64,000 bases of DNA from positions 4,074,094 through 4,138,093 of the forward strand of contig NZ_KZ614144.1 of the NCBI RefSeq assembly GCF_002884445.1, written 5' to 3'. The DNA is from Paenibacillus castaneae. GTDB lineage: Bacteria > Bacillota > Bacilli > Paenibacillales > Paenibacillaceae. The notes below the pieces were generated by a model. That model had not been told where the DNA came from. It did no database searches and saw only the letters and a program-made list of their open reading frames with translations. Of the stretch, positions 54,001-62,306 are shown one piece after another (position 1 is the first letter of the stretch; each line of letters begins with the position of its first letter). The translations under genes and the position numbers were made by a program.

Positions 54001-57000
54001 AACTAAGTTCTGAACTGCATTTACTGCTGCTTGTTTTGTACTAATAGTCACCCCATCATTCGTGCCAAAAGAATAATCAGAATCTTGTCGCAGTATGGAG
54101 TAGTGACTATCTAAAGATGTTGCTCCTTTAAATTCAGCACTTACCGGTGGCCGACCAAAGTTAACAGTATATACCCTATTGAATGTTGAATCGGTTACCG
54201 TAATCGTTGCTGTTCCAGGAATACCACTAGCTTGCACGATTGTTACACGGCTATCGGCGCTAGAAGAAGTAGCCGCTACAACTGGAACTGCACCCTGATC
54301 GTAAGGAACTGCTACATTATACTGATATACGGAAGGATCAAAACCGCTAACTGTAATCCCTCCAACCTTGAGGTCATTAAGGCTAACAGAAGGATTAACA
54401 TAGACTATAAAGTCAGTTGAACGCTGTTCTCCTGCATAACTAACGGTTGCAGTAATCGTTGCGACGCCAGATTTAACAGTAGTGATTTGATCGCCAGCTA
54501 CTGAGACCACACTCGGCCTATTGCTGCTATATGTTACGGTCATTCCAGCTGGCATAGTTTTGCTGGAACCCTTTGCAATATATCCATATAGCGTATCATC
54601 ATTCATTGCAACCGTGACTTGTGGAAGTACAGTCTTTCCTTTGTCAAAGAATACCCGAGTTGGGATATCTAATGCCACATCACTGTCCTGACGAGGTTTT
54701 GCTGTTACAACGCTTAACTTAGGAGCTAATGAGCCTGTAACAAAAATATCTTTGTTAAGTTTAATATCTGCATCTGCACTTGATGTGCTGAACTGCAAAT
54801 TGTATCTTCCTGTATCCACAACCCATTTGCCTGCTGCTTCATCGTAAAAATGCAAGTCTGGCACTTTAACGGTTAGGGTAACTGGAACTGTTTGTCCTGC
54901 ATTTACCATTACTTTCTGGAATCCAATAAGGCGTTTAATAGGACGTTGATTAACACCTGTTTGGGTAGAGTCTGGTGTTGAAGCATAAAGCTCTACAATA
55001 TCATTTCCGTCTCTATCGCTAGTATTCGTGACATTCATAGAAACATTGATCGTACCGTTAGCATCAATAGTATCTCCTGCGCCTAAACCTGTCACTTTCA
55101 TATTGGAGTATGTGAAATTTGAATAACTCAATCCATATCCAAAGCTGTAGAGAGGAGCTCCCTTTGATCCATCATAATACATATATGTGCGACCAGGGGT
55201 AGTAACAGTTGTGGTTGCGCTTGCATTATTGCCTGTTTTATAGGTGTCAGGGCCAGGTGTAATTCTATAGCTTCTTATGCTAGGGAATTGGTCATTCTTA
55301 AACCATAGGGTTGATGTACGTCCACTCGGGTTATATTTACCTAACAAAACATCTGCTAGTCCCAAGCCCTTAACTTGACCGTTGTATCCACTCCATAGCA
55401 ATGCAGGAACATCTGCAGATAAAGTTGATAGGTCGTCTGGGCTAGTACTTTCAATAACTGTAACCGTTTTCGGATTTTTCGCAGCAACAGCATTCGCCAG
55501 CGCCAGTTGCGCTCCTGGTAATGTGTTATTCGGGTTTGTATTACTGCCTCTATCACTATCCTCAGCAGCAGTTGCTTGTTCTGTGCCTAGAGCAACAATA
55601 GCTAAATCATAACCTGAAGCAAGATCAATCGCCGCATTATCTAGTGTCGTCATACCTGCATAGGTTGTGCCAGTATTGGTGAAGCCTTTTTTCCAGTCTA
55701 CCACAGCATTGGGATTGATCTTTTGAATTTCCGCTTTGATACCGTTATAAGGGTTTACCATTTTGGCGATACCGCTAGCGCCTGAACCAGAAGAATAACC
55801 ACCTAAGAAAAAGCTGTTATTCGTTGTATTGAAGTTAGCATTGAGACCATATACGACAACTTTAAACTCACCAGTTGAAGGTACATTGATTGGAAGCACT
55901 GCTTTGTTTCCGTTTGATGCGACTGCATTGTTTCTTAACAAGATCAAGGATCCTGCTGCTGCTTCACGAGCAACATCTGATCTTTCTTGAGTCATGTTCT
56001 TACCGTCGCCGCCGGTACCTGAATTATACGTCCATAAACTTCCACTTCCTAAATTTTTTCTTCTAGCAATTGCATCATCATACCAAGAAACTTTATTTGT
56101 CGATGATTGAATGACGCCTGCAGCGTTTCTAACTGTATCATCAAACTCGCCCAGTTTCATTCGAGCAGTGTACAGATTAAGTAAATCTACATCTATTGCA
56201 TTCTCTGTGAATATTCCTGAAGGAGTAGGGAGTTTAGCTGCTGCTGCACCAGGAAGCTGAGCGCCGTAGCTAGAGCCGCTATAGCCTGCATTACATACTA
56301 GATCCACACCAAACATTGCAGCCCATGCGTATCCTTCTTGCGAAGTCATTGCCCTGGACGTTCCGGGATACATATAGTTCTGTCTGGATGGCGACACAGC
56401 CATAGCTATACTATCGCAGTCCGTTGTTACAAAACCGGAGAATCCAAAAGTTTGACGAAGCAATGTTTCCATTATAGTTCGGTCTAATGTAACCGGTGTA
56501 CCATTAACACTATTATAAGAGCTCATAATAGAGGAAACATCCGCATTCTTAATAATCTCTCTATAAGGTTTCGTAAAGAATTCTCTGAGCTCACGACCTG
56601 TTATATCAGAGCTACCATTCAGACGGTTTACTTCAGAGTTATTCGCCGTATAATGCTTTATGGTACTTACAGACTTTAAGTAACCTTTGGGATCAATTAG
56701 GCTACCGTCCATCCTCTTACCTTCCAGACCATTTACAAACTGCCCAGCAATTTCAGCTGTTAACAAGGGATCTTCCGAGAATGTTTCATCCGTACGTCCC
56801 CAACGCGTGTCACGAGCTAGATTGATAGTTGGTGAGTAAAAGGTTAACATTCGATCACTATCAGGAGCTGTTTCACGAGCTTCATCACTAATGCTCGTTG
56901 CTACTTTGTGCATAAGCGCTGGATCCCATGAACTTCCCATGGAAAGCCCAATTGGATATGAGGTAGCATTATTGATCGTTGTCGCGTTACCAGATGCATT

Positions 57001-57318
57001 AAGCTGGTATCGCGATACACCATGCAATGCCTCATTCCACCAGCCATATGAAGGAATGACTTTACCATCGGAAAGGGTGATTGAAGGCGATGCGCTTCCG
57101 TTCATTTGAGATGCCTTCTGTGTAATAGACATCTTTGAAATCATGTCTGCGGCTCTTTCCTCAAAGGAATAGTGCTCAGAATCCATATAAATCGGCAATG
57201 CCTGCGGTTCAGACTCAGCTGCATAACTTCTTTGAGGAGCCGGTCCTACTAATAGTGTTGAAACACATAAAGCAAAACATAATGAAACAGATAAAATCCT
57301 TTTCCCTCTTTTTAGCAT
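51040..57318 (-). CDS. Secreted modular GH3 enzyme with cohesin, FIVAR repeats and dockerin
   Basis: A 2092-residue protein. Signal peptide 1-33 (SVSLCFALCVSTLLV). GH3 catalytic domains cover about 50-760: RDTRWGRTDETFSEDP, STIKHYTANNSEVNR, nucleophile Asp300 in SGFVTTDCDSI, then the alpha/beta sandwich and an Fn3-like domain to about 860. Next come Big-like and cadherin-like linkers, two concanavalin-type sandwiches (about 1095-1220 and 1330-1480, each with QQGGLIYYQDDSNYVKLVYE-like strands), another Big-like part, a cohesin-like module (about 1640-1790), three FIVAR-like repeats (about 1793-2030, each with GQYP and LQAAI) and a dockerin-like end (QDLSIIAKYYGV and ILELAAVARMIV) whose calcium loops are degenerate. 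Close relatives are beta-glucosidases and beta-xylosidases; substrate unknown. Confidence 0.88.
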   Translation of the reverse strand: MLKRGKRILSVSLCFALCVSTLLVGPAPQRSYAAESEPQALPIYMDSEHYSFEERAADMISKMSITQKASQMNGSASPSITLSDGKVIPSYGWWNEALHGVSRYQLNASGNATTINNATSYPIGLSMGSSWDPALMHKVATSISDEARETAPDSDRMLTFYSPTINLARDTRWGRTDETFSEDPLLTAEIAGQFVNGLEGKRMDGSLIDPKGYLKSVSTIKHYTANNSEVNRLNGSSDITGRELREFFTKPYREIIKNADVSSIMSSYNSVNGTPVTLDRTIMETLLRQTFGFSGFVTTDCDSIAMAVSPSRQNYMYPGTSRAMTSQEGYAWAAMFGVDLVCNAGYSGSSYGAQLPGAAAAKLPTPSGIFTENAIDVDLLNLYTARMKLGEFDDTVRNAAGVIQSSTNKVSWYDDAIARRKNLGSGSLWTYNSGTGGDGKNMTQERSDVAREAAAGSLILLRNNAVASNGNKAVLPINVPSTGEFKVVVYGLNANFNTTNNSFFLGGYSSGSGASGIAKMVNPYNGIKAEIQKINPNAVVDWKKGFTNTGTTYAGMTTLDNAAIDLASGYDLAIVALGTEQATAAEDSDRGSNTNPNNTLPGAQLALANAVAAKNPKTVTVIESTSPDDLSTLSADVPALLWSGYNGQVKGLGLADVLLGKYNPSGRTSTLWFKNDQFPSIRSYRITPGPDTYKTGNNASATTTVTTPGRTYMYYDGSKGAPLYSFGYGLSYSNFTYSNMKVTGLGAGDTIDANGTINVSMNVTNTSDRDGNDIVELYASTPDSTQTGVNQRPIKRLIGFQKVMVNAGQTVPVTLTVKVPDLHFYDEAAGKWVVDTGRYNLQFSTSSADADIKLNKDIFVTGSLAPKLSVVTAKPRQDSDVALDIPTRVFFDKGKTVLPQVTVAMNDDTLYGYIAKGSSKTMPAGMTVTYSSNRPSVVSVAGDQITTVKSGVATITATVSYAGEQRSTDFIVYVNPSVSLNDLKVGGITVSGFDPSVYQYNVAVPYDQGAVPVVAATSSSADSRVTIVQASGIPGTATITVTDSTFNRVYTVNFGRPPVSAEFKGATSLDSHYSILRQDSDYSFGTNDGVTISTKQAAVNAVQNLVMQPAMGDFVSQTAMNFAATPTANNQQGGLIYYQDDSNYVKLVYERPTGTTNRIALYSVVNGTATVVTGNTNSAGNTKMYLRLIKNNKAISAQWSADGVTWTNYSGTATVNFTSPQLGLIATNGTVSAAALNVSFEYLRVGSVDALNPAADKIQKGGVDIPGFDPRITTYDVVVPRDALPGDYDYSVECGAGLTCVVNQATTIPGNTTAVVTGPFGSTTYTFKLNYQAESFNFVNTTSENLSNFWTILNPDAANYSLVQGKGLRLPTLAGDVYQTNTAWNNVFTAPAGGDWDIVTKVHYPVAPSATYQQFMFLAWQDEDNYIKIDAERGSSGIVVQTGREVNKVFTSSATSSVNANADGTLTVYLRMVKSGNDYQGSYSLDGITYKNVGTAINLSLNNIKMGLFATKNSTTGGVIDTYAEYVQVLNTNDALPVTPTQMKINAATKVSEYVGTLLPGTVQFNEGSNTVQLANSITPTYTISYASNDDSILSATGLITQPVYTREITYTYTISDGTNNVVSTPIHLSIPGSEGSAPQVDAKASISGPSSPVVVGQAVNLPVGVTGLTHNFNMLSVELKYDPAMIEFATSLNNGVNVLDAGSVTSSRTGLQVIETAVKPETGEILILMGITGTFLTGDGELFVLHGKAKADAAAGTTNVAITKQEMVGDDSHYSLLDTSLATVGIQVVQADKTTLIASIAAAHALLNAAVEGNLEGQYPVGSKAILQAAIDSASVVVQNGAATPTEVANAIVALDNAVTSFSGSIIHINKAALNTAITDAQQALSSAVEGSAPGQYPAGTKAALQAAIEAAIIVRDRTTATQSDVDLAVSTLTTAVSTFIASVNPTTTPSVELGALNQAIATAQAKVSKATAGNKIGQYPATAIASLQAAIVAANDVKKNSGASQSMVDAAVVTLNDATSTFASKLVTLVPGETSITIQDLSIIAKYYGVKKDQPGWDKVEKADLFDNHEITILELAAVARMIVGNWLQQ

Positions 57319-57417
57319 CTTTTTTCTTTACCTCCTTGTGACTACTTGTGTAGTCTACTGTAATCCATTTGACAGCCACACTACAGGGTGGAACTAGGCC
57401 CCCCTCTTCACTAGGAT

Positions 57418-57431
57418 TGTAAGTGCTTACA
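57418..57431 (-). promoter_or_regulatory. cre-like palindrome upstream of the GH3 gene
   Basis: TGTAAGTGCTTACA differs from the ideal cre palindrome TGTAAGCGCTTACA at one base and lies 100 bp before the GH3 start. Carbon catabolite control by CcpA, or by another LacI-family protein, is likely. Confidence 0.6.
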
Positions 57432-57535
57432 GAGGTAAATATATCATCTCTTGATCGTAAATTATTGTTTTTTGTCTTCACTCTTTTGTTATCATCTGTA
57501 CTTTTTTATTTATCCTCGTTAAGTATAAAGGCACA

Positions 57536-57578
57536 AAAAAACCATACCCTGGACTTTAAGCTTAGGAGTATGGTTTTT
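57536..57578. terminator. Bidirectional terminator-like hairpin upstream of the GH3 gene
   Basis: AAAAACCATAC and GTATGGTTTTT pair around a partly paired centre containing AAGCTT. A/T runs flank both sides. No gene ends nearby on the plus strand, so it may end a short untranslated transcript or insulate the GH3 promoter. The rest of 57342-57860 holds no gene that I can support. Confidence 0.6.
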
Positions 57579-57860
57579 CGTTCTACCAATTAGATTATTG
57601 AAGTATTCTAAGGCATCTTCCTTATCTGTATACTATATATCCACATATACAGCTAGAATAAGAATTCAACCTTTTAGTTCCATATACAATCACTTCACAA
57701 TTTGCGATAAATTTCACTAGAATTGCTATTTTACTTATTGGGACGTCTGATACTATTGCTATTAGTGGCTCGGGCTTTCTAGTTATTCATCCACACAAAT
57801 TCTTTTGGTTCCATATATGTTGTGAGAGTACACACCAATCGAATTGAGGGAGTGATAGTT

Positions 57861-58511
57861 ATGCCCGGACTGCTACGCACAGTCAACGGAACGACCACCC
57901 TTTTTGCAACAGCAAGCATAAAATCCAAGCAAGAAGGCATCTTAAGCGCGAACATCGAATTGATTTTAAACGCCAGTAGAGGTGTCTCCGACATCTTCCT
58001 AAACATCACGCAGAATGCATGTAACTTAGTAACATTAAAAATACAATCTCTGAATCGCACAAGCAGCAGACTCACTGCTTCCTTTGGCAAACAAGTGAAC
58101 GGCGTCTCCAGTGCCAACATCATTCTCCAAGATAAGAACAGCAATATCACTGCTAGAGGATTCATTAATAAGAAAGCAATCGTTCCAGTTAGACTTGAAA
58201 GCGGCTGTCAATGTGGATGCTCTTGCACGCGTACAAAAAAAATAAGATTCAAAGACGGCACAACATTAAAGATCAGCATCGATAAATCGCTCCAACTTGC
58301 CCTTAAACGACTATTTACTAAACTTGAGCGTGTATTAAAAAAGCTAACTCCGCAGAGAGGCAAAGGCGCGACCGCTGATCCCGAATGCAATGCAAGATGT
58401 ATTCGTATTGGAAACTCTTTCCGGGCTGCATGCGGCATCTTCGCTGTCTTATGCACTCCAATATGCTTGAGCGCGCAGACGGTTTGCCTCATTAGCTGTA
58501 TGCCGACATAG
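57861..58511 (+). CDS. Cys-rich protein of unknown function
   Basis: A 216-residue protein I do not recognise. The start ATG (MPGLLRTVNGTT) follows GAGGGAG by eight bases. The N-terminal half (about 1-115) is Ser/Thr/Asn-rich and beta-prone, without a signal peptide. A cluster CQCGCSC sits near residue 123, followed by basic helices (KSLQLALKRLFTKLERVLKK). The last ~45 residues hold seven Cys in a hydrophobic setting (NARCIRIGNSFRAACGIFAV, LCTPICLSAQTVCLISC). That tail could be a membrane-active or disulphide-rich peptide domain; a spore-coat-like or metal-binding protein is equally possible. It lies alone between two terminator-like hairpins and next to antibiotic-resistance transporter genes on both strands. 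The overlapping minus-strand frame looks like a shadow. Confidence 0.6.
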   Translation: MPGLLRTVNGTTTLFATASIKSKQEGILSANIELILNASRGVSDIFLNITQNACNLVTLKIQSLNRTSSRLTASFGKQVNGVSSANIILQDKNSNITARGFINKKAIVPVRLESGCQCGCSCTRTKKIRFKDGTTLKISIDKSLQLALKRLFTKLERVLKKLTPQRGKGATADPECNARCIRIGNSFRAACGIFAVLCTPICLSAQTVCLISCMPT

Positions 58512-58623
58512 CGGTTGAATATCGCTCGATGCCTATTTGGTTCGTTATTAACCACCCCTTAATTAGATGTGACGAAGGAATGAAAGGGCATAGACCCGTT
58601 GAGACATGGTAGTGAAAATCGCT

Positions 58624-58682
58624 AAGGGTGACTTGGAGACGTGCATAATATGGAACAAATTAGATTATGCATTTCTCACCTT
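58624..58682. other. Structured intergenic element of unknown role
   Basis: Outer arms GGTGA / TCACC enclose TGCATAAT (58642-58649) and ATTATGCA (58664-58671), a perfect 8-bp stem. A further small hairpin GGGCATAGACCC lies 35 bp upstream. The region 58512-58815 has no supported gene. It may be a small RNA or 3' UTR structure of the Cys-rich gene. A GGGAG-TTCAAC-CTCCC hairpin followed by CCTTTT (about 58726-58746) is a weak terminator for the plus strand. Confidence 0.3.
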
Positions 58683-58815
58683 TATTCCTGCATGAGTCTG
58701 AGTGAGTAAACTGATTCATATCGAGGGAGTTCAACCTCCCCCTTTTCATAAAAAGTTGTTTGTAAAGCTTTCTGCCGTTGAAATCATGTTTAACTCCAAG
58801 TCACTTTGCTTAAAT

Positions 58816-60303
58816 CTAAACCCCACCGAGTTCAATCGTTTTCGTGGCGACACGGTCGTGAAATCCCCGATCATGCTCCACGAACACAATGGTCGGCGCG
58901 TACTCAAGCAGCAGCTCTTCAATCTGCATCCGGGAAATCACGTCGACAAAGTTGAGCGGTTCGTCCCAAATATGCAGATGAGCCTCCTCGCATAGGCTTC
59001 TCGCGATCAGAACCTTCTTCTTCTGTCCGCCGCTAAACGCCGACATATCCTTCTCAAACTGCATGCGGGCGAAATCAAGCTTACGCAACAAGGCCTTAAA
59101 TAAGCTTTCGTCGATTCCATGCTCTGCTGCGTAATCGGAAAGCGATCCTCGCAGATGAGAGGTACTCTGGGATACATAGGAAACGCGAAGCTGCGGCTCC
59201 AGACGAAACGTGCCTGTATATTGAAGCGCCTCGCCGTTGAGCAGGCGGAGCAAGCTAGACTTGCCCGAACCGTTTGGACCTGAAATTGCGATCCGATCCC
59301 CTTGTTCGATCGTCAAACGAACGTTATCGCAAACCGGTCTTTCATCGTAGTAAATCGTGACGTGATCCAGCACGGCCAGTTCGGATTTGGGATATTCGAG
59401 CTGAGAGATCACAAGGCTTTCTGACTGTTCGATATTTCGGAGCAGTTTCGACTTCTCCTCTACAGCAGCGTTTTGCCGCTGTTCGATGGATTTCGCGCGT
59501 TTCATCATTTTTGCTGCTTTGTGACCGACATATCCCTTGTCCAGCTTGGAGCCGGAGTTTCGTGTGCCGTTTTTCGATTTTTCGATCTCGTGAGACCAGC
59601 CGCTCGTGCGTTTGACAGAAGTCGATAAACGCTGTATGTCTTTGTACAACTTTTCGTTTTGTGCCAATTCGAACGTGTCCTGGTGAGTTTTGTTCGTCCA
59701 CCAGCTGGAGAAGCTGCCTTTTTGGATTTCGATATTCGTTTTATTGATCGATAGAATATGATCGACGCAGCTGTCGAGAAATGTCCGATCGTGTGAAACA
59801 AGAATAAAACCGCGTTTCGTATTCAGATAATCGCCAACAAGTTTTCGTGCGTGAAAGTCAAGATGATTGGTCGGCTCATCGATGAGCAGAAATCGATTGT
59901 CCTGGATGAACAGCAAGGCCAGCAGTACCTTCGTCTGCTCGCCTTGGGACAGCGATTCGAATGGCCGGTACAATACGTCTTCTGAAACCTTAAGCAGGTT
60001 CAGTTCGCGCATCAACTTCCAGCGTTCATAGCCTGGTACGATCTCTTCGATGACGTCGACGGTCAAATATTCCGGATGTTCGACGGGAAACGGAAAATAA
60101 TCAAAGGCGACCGGTGTGGAGATCGTGCCGCTGTATTCGTATTTCCCCTGCAGCAGGTTAAAGAACGTCGTTTTCCCCCGACCGTTTCGCCCTGTAAACC
60201 CCAGCTTCCAGTCTGTATCGATATGAAAATTAACATTTTCGAATATAAGGTCATAGCTACCTGGATAGGCAAAAGTAAGATTGGATACCTGTATCGCGGA
60301 CAT
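58816..60303 (-). CDS. ABC-F ATPase, probable ribosome protection protein
   Basis: A 495-residue soluble protein with two ABC domains and no membrane helices. Walker A motifs are GRNGRGKTT and GPNGSGKSS; signatures are LSQGEQTKVLLALL and FSGGQKKKVLIARSL; Walker B are LLIDEPTNHLD and IWDEPLNFVD, each with the catalytic Glu. The inter-domain linker (about 195-300) is long, basic and helical (TSVKRTSGWSHEIEKSKNGT), as in Lsa/Msr/Vga-type factors that push lincosamides, pleuromutilins or streptogramins off the ribosome. The start ATG at 60303 (MSAIQVSNLTF) follows AAAGGA by eight bases; the longer open frame upstream is the leader region. The drug range cannot be read from sequence. Confidence 0.9.
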   Translation of the reverse strand: MSAIQVSNLTFAYPGSYDLIFENVNFHIDTDWKLGFTGRNGRGKTTFFNLLQGKYEYSGTISTPVAFDYFPFPVEHPEYLTVDVIEEIVPGYERWKLMRELNLLKVSEDVLYRPFESLSQGEQTKVLLALLFIQDNRFLLIDEPTNHLDFHARKLVGDYLNTKRGFILVSHDRTFLDSCVDHILSINKTNIEIQKGSFSSWWTNKTHQDTFELAQNEKLYKDIQRLSTSVKRTSGWSHEIEKSKNGTRNSGSKLDKGYVGHKAAKMMKRAKSIEQRQNAAVEEKSKLLRNIEQSESLVISQLEYPKSELAVLDHVTIYYDERPVCDNVRLTIEQGDRIAISGPNGSGKSSLLRLLNGEALQYTGTFRLEPQLRVSYVSQSTSHLRGSLSDYAAEHGIDESLFKALLRKLDFARMQFEKDMSAFSGGQKKKVLIARSLCEEAHLHIWDEPLNFVDVISRMQIEELLLEYAPTIVFVEHDRGFHDRVATKTIELGGV

Positions 60304-60317
60304 GGCGATCATCCTTT

Positions 60318-60380
60318 CGTATGGAAATAAAAAGAGCCGCAAGAAAGGTGCTTTCTCGCGGCTCTTTTTGTTTCCATACG
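60318..60380 (-). promoter_or_regulatory. Attenuator-like palindrome in the ABC-F leader
   Basis: Arms CGTATGGAAATAAAAAGAGC and its mirror (60318-60340 with 60358-60380, 23 bp, one mismatch) enclose a 17-base centre that also pairs (AGAAAG / CTTTCT). On the minus strand the core GAGCCGCGAGAAAG hairpin is followed by TTTTTATTT, 15 bp before the ABC-F start. A second hairpin CCGGCCCC / GGGGCCGG lies at 60388-60411 in the same leader. This is the usual arrangement of antibiotic-induced attenuation before ABC-F genes (inference). Confidence 0.75.
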
Positions 60381-60763
60381 AGGAAATCCGGCCCCATACC
60401 AAGGGGCCGGATGACTGTCCGGATAGGGAGCGCGAACGAAATGCAGACCTTTCTTGCAGAGACGAAATAAACCAACCACAGCCGATAGCTGAGTCCGGTC
60501 TTTTCGTGATCTCGCAGCAAGAAAGTTCTACATGTATTCGTTCAACTCCCGTCATCAAAATTACATACAGTTTATCACAATCGTAATTCAACTACAACCT
60601 GCACCGTCCGTTTAGGCTGAAGCTTTGCGAATCTTCGCCATACTCCTTCGCTTGGTTCCGAATCATAAATTTCGTCAGGTTCTTTCCGCATTCTGGCTCT
60701 TGTTAAATCAAAGTTATCTAAACAAAAATAAAGATATTTGATGCCTTTGTATAAGTTTACTTT

Positions 60764-60789
60764 ACTTTTGTTAAAAGTGAGTTTATAAT
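60764..60789 (+). promoter_or_regulatory. Promoter and operator of the XRE-ABC operon
   Basis: TATAAT at 60784-60789 has a weak -35 TTTACT 17 bp upstream. The spacer contains ACTTTT-GTT-AAAAGT (60764-60778), a 6-bp inverted repeat suited to a small XRE repressor. Start of the first gene is 22 bp downstream, so autoregulation is probable. Confidence 0.55.
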
Positions 60790-60810
60790 TTGATTCAAGA
60801 GGTGATGGTC

Positions 60811-61038
60811 ATGAAGAAAGATTTTGGTGATTCGATCTCAAATAAGGTTTATGAATATCGTGTACTTGCCAGAATGTCTCAGCAAGAATTAGCTGAGAAA
60901 GTCGGGGTTTCCAAACAGACCATCTTCGTAATGGAAAAAGGAAATTATGTTCCGACTCTGCTGTTAGCTTTTCGAATTGCCGATTTTTTTAATGTTGATG
61001 TAAACGATATTTTTACTTATGAGAAAGGAAATGATTAA
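60811..61038 (+). CDS. XRE-family transcriptional regulator
   Basis: A 75-residue protein that is nearly all helix-turn-helix: KVYEYRVLARMSQQELAEKV then GVSKQTIFVMEKGNYVPTLL. Family members of this size usually repress a neighbouring operon. The start ATG at 60811 lies eight bases after AGAGG. The stop is one base before the next start, indicating tight coupling. It heads an operon with a membrane protein and a two-gene ABC exporter, an arrangement seen in peptide-antibiotic sensing and immunity loci. Effector unknown. Confidence 0.9.
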   Translation: MKKDFGDSISNKVYEYRVLARMSQQELAEKVGVSKQTIFVMEKGNYVPTLLLAFRIADFFNVDVNDIFTYEKGND

Positions 61039-61039
61039 A

Positions 61040-61390
61040 ATGAAATATAAGTCTATCTCAGATTTCTCTAACGAAATTTTTTCCCCTTTAAAGTCCTGGG
61101 CTGAACAATCTCCGGGAAATTGGAATATTCTTCTGGGAGTTAGTGGGTTACTGCTTATTGGTAGTATGATTTTTGTCTACGTATTTTATAAGATGATTGG
61201 GCAAGACGACGAACGGACAAATAAAATCTTTTTGAAAAGCAGTTACTGTATGCTGTGGGCAATTATTCTATGTGACATGATTTTTCCCAAAGACTATATG
61301 TGGAACATCTTTTTCTTGTACAAATATTCGCTGGCATTTTTAGCTGGTGGAATTTACTTAGCCGTCCAATATAAAAAGGATTTTTCATAA
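61040..61390 (+). CDS. Small membrane protein in XRE-ABC operon
   Basis: A 116-residue protein with about three predicted helices (ILLGVSGLLLIGSMIFVYVF, SSYCMLWAIILCDMIF, YKYSLAFLAGGIYLAVQY). The start ATG lies one base after the stop of the regulator, using AAGGA inside that gene. Proteins of this kind often sit between a YgzD-like regulator and an ABC exporter; their job is not known. Not a permease by length. The name rests on context and topology only. Confidence 0.8.
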   Translation: MKYKSISDFSNEIFSPLKSWAEQSPGNWNILLGVSGLLLIGSMIFVYVFYKMIGQDDERTNKIFLKSSYCMLWAIILCDMIFPKDYMWNIFFLYKYSLAFLAGGIYLAVQYKKDFS

Positions 61391-61436
61391 GGAAAGGTAG
61401 AGGAGCGAGGCCTAGCCATGGATGGAGGATTAGACA

Positions 61437-62306
61437 ATGCTGATAAATATACTAACTAAGCGATATGGAAATTCAATAGTTTTAAAAGATCTCTCTTTAG
61501 ATTTCAACCAAGGAGAAATCATTGGTCTGATTGGAAGAAACGGCGCTGGCAAAAGTACCTTGATGAAGATTATAACGCAAACCATTCAAATCTATGATGG
61601 ATCAGTTGCAGACAATCATCAAGTAGGGTACTTGATCGAGGAACCAAAGCTATTCAATAATAAGACAGGATTATTCCACTTAACTTATTTTTCAGGAATT
61701 TATGGAAACACCTTCAAACTCAATGAATACGAGAGGCTCTTACAGAACCTGCAATTATTCGATGTGTTGAATAAAAAGGTGAAGAAATATTCTTTAGGAA
61801 TGCGGCAGAAGTTAGGAATTGTCATTAGCCTACTAAATAATCCACGCTACATTGTATTAGATGAACCTACAAACGGCATGGATGTGGAGACGTCTTTTGA
61901 GGTTTTGCAAGAATTGAGAAGTATGGCTGAGGAATGGAATGTCGGTATTTTGATTTCTAGCCATAAGCTAGAGGATATTGAAGCTATTTGCGATCGAGTT
62001 TTATTGTTAGAAGATGGCACGATTGCTGGTGAACAGCATTTTATCAAAAATGAGCAACGAACTCTCACGCTAGTCTTTGATAATTCGGTTGATTTAGCTG
62101 CATTCGCTAAGAAGCAACACTTTGGGAAAGTAATCCACTCGGGTGACAAAGATATTCAGATTGAAACAGTTGTGGAAAACGCTGAGATTTTCGAAATGTT
62201 AAATCGACTAGGCGTCCGACTAATTGATTTTACTGCGGAGAAGAAAACCCTGCGTAGTGTCTATATGAACAAATTCAGAGGTGAATATCATGTCACTCAG
62301 TATTAA
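61437..62306 (+). CDS. ABC exporter ATPase (BcrA-like)
   Basis: A 289-residue ATPase of the drug/peptide-export class. Walker A is GRNGAGKSTLMKI, signature YSLGMRQKLGIVIS, Walker B YIVLDEPTNGMD, followed by SHKLEDIEAICDRVLLL. A C-terminal part of about 80 residues follows, as in BcrA and lantibiotic immunity ATPases. Start ATG at 61437 behind GGAGG. It overlaps the permease gene by 17 bp, so the two form one transporter. Likely role: efflux or membrane protection from a peptide antibiotic; substrate unknown. Confidence 0.9.
   Translation: MLINILTKRYGNSIVLKDLSLDFNQGEIIGLIGRNGAGKSTLMKIITQTIQIYDGSVADNHQVGYLIEEPKLFNNKTGLFHLTYFSGIYGNTFKLNEYERLLQNLQLFDVLNKKVKKYSLGMRQKLGIVISLLNNPRYIVLDEPTNGMDVETSFEVLQELRSMAEEWNVGILISSHKLEDIEAICDRVLLLEDGTIAGEQHFIKNEQRTLTLVFDNSVDLAAFAKKQHFGKVIHSGDKDIQIETVVENAEIFEMLNRLGVRLIDFTAEKKTLRSVYMNKFRGEYHVTQY

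Noticed and set aside
57779..58165. 128-codon minus-strand frame over the Cys-rich gene
   Set aside because: No ribosome site and no similarity pattern; the plus-strand frame has a good start and uniform composition.
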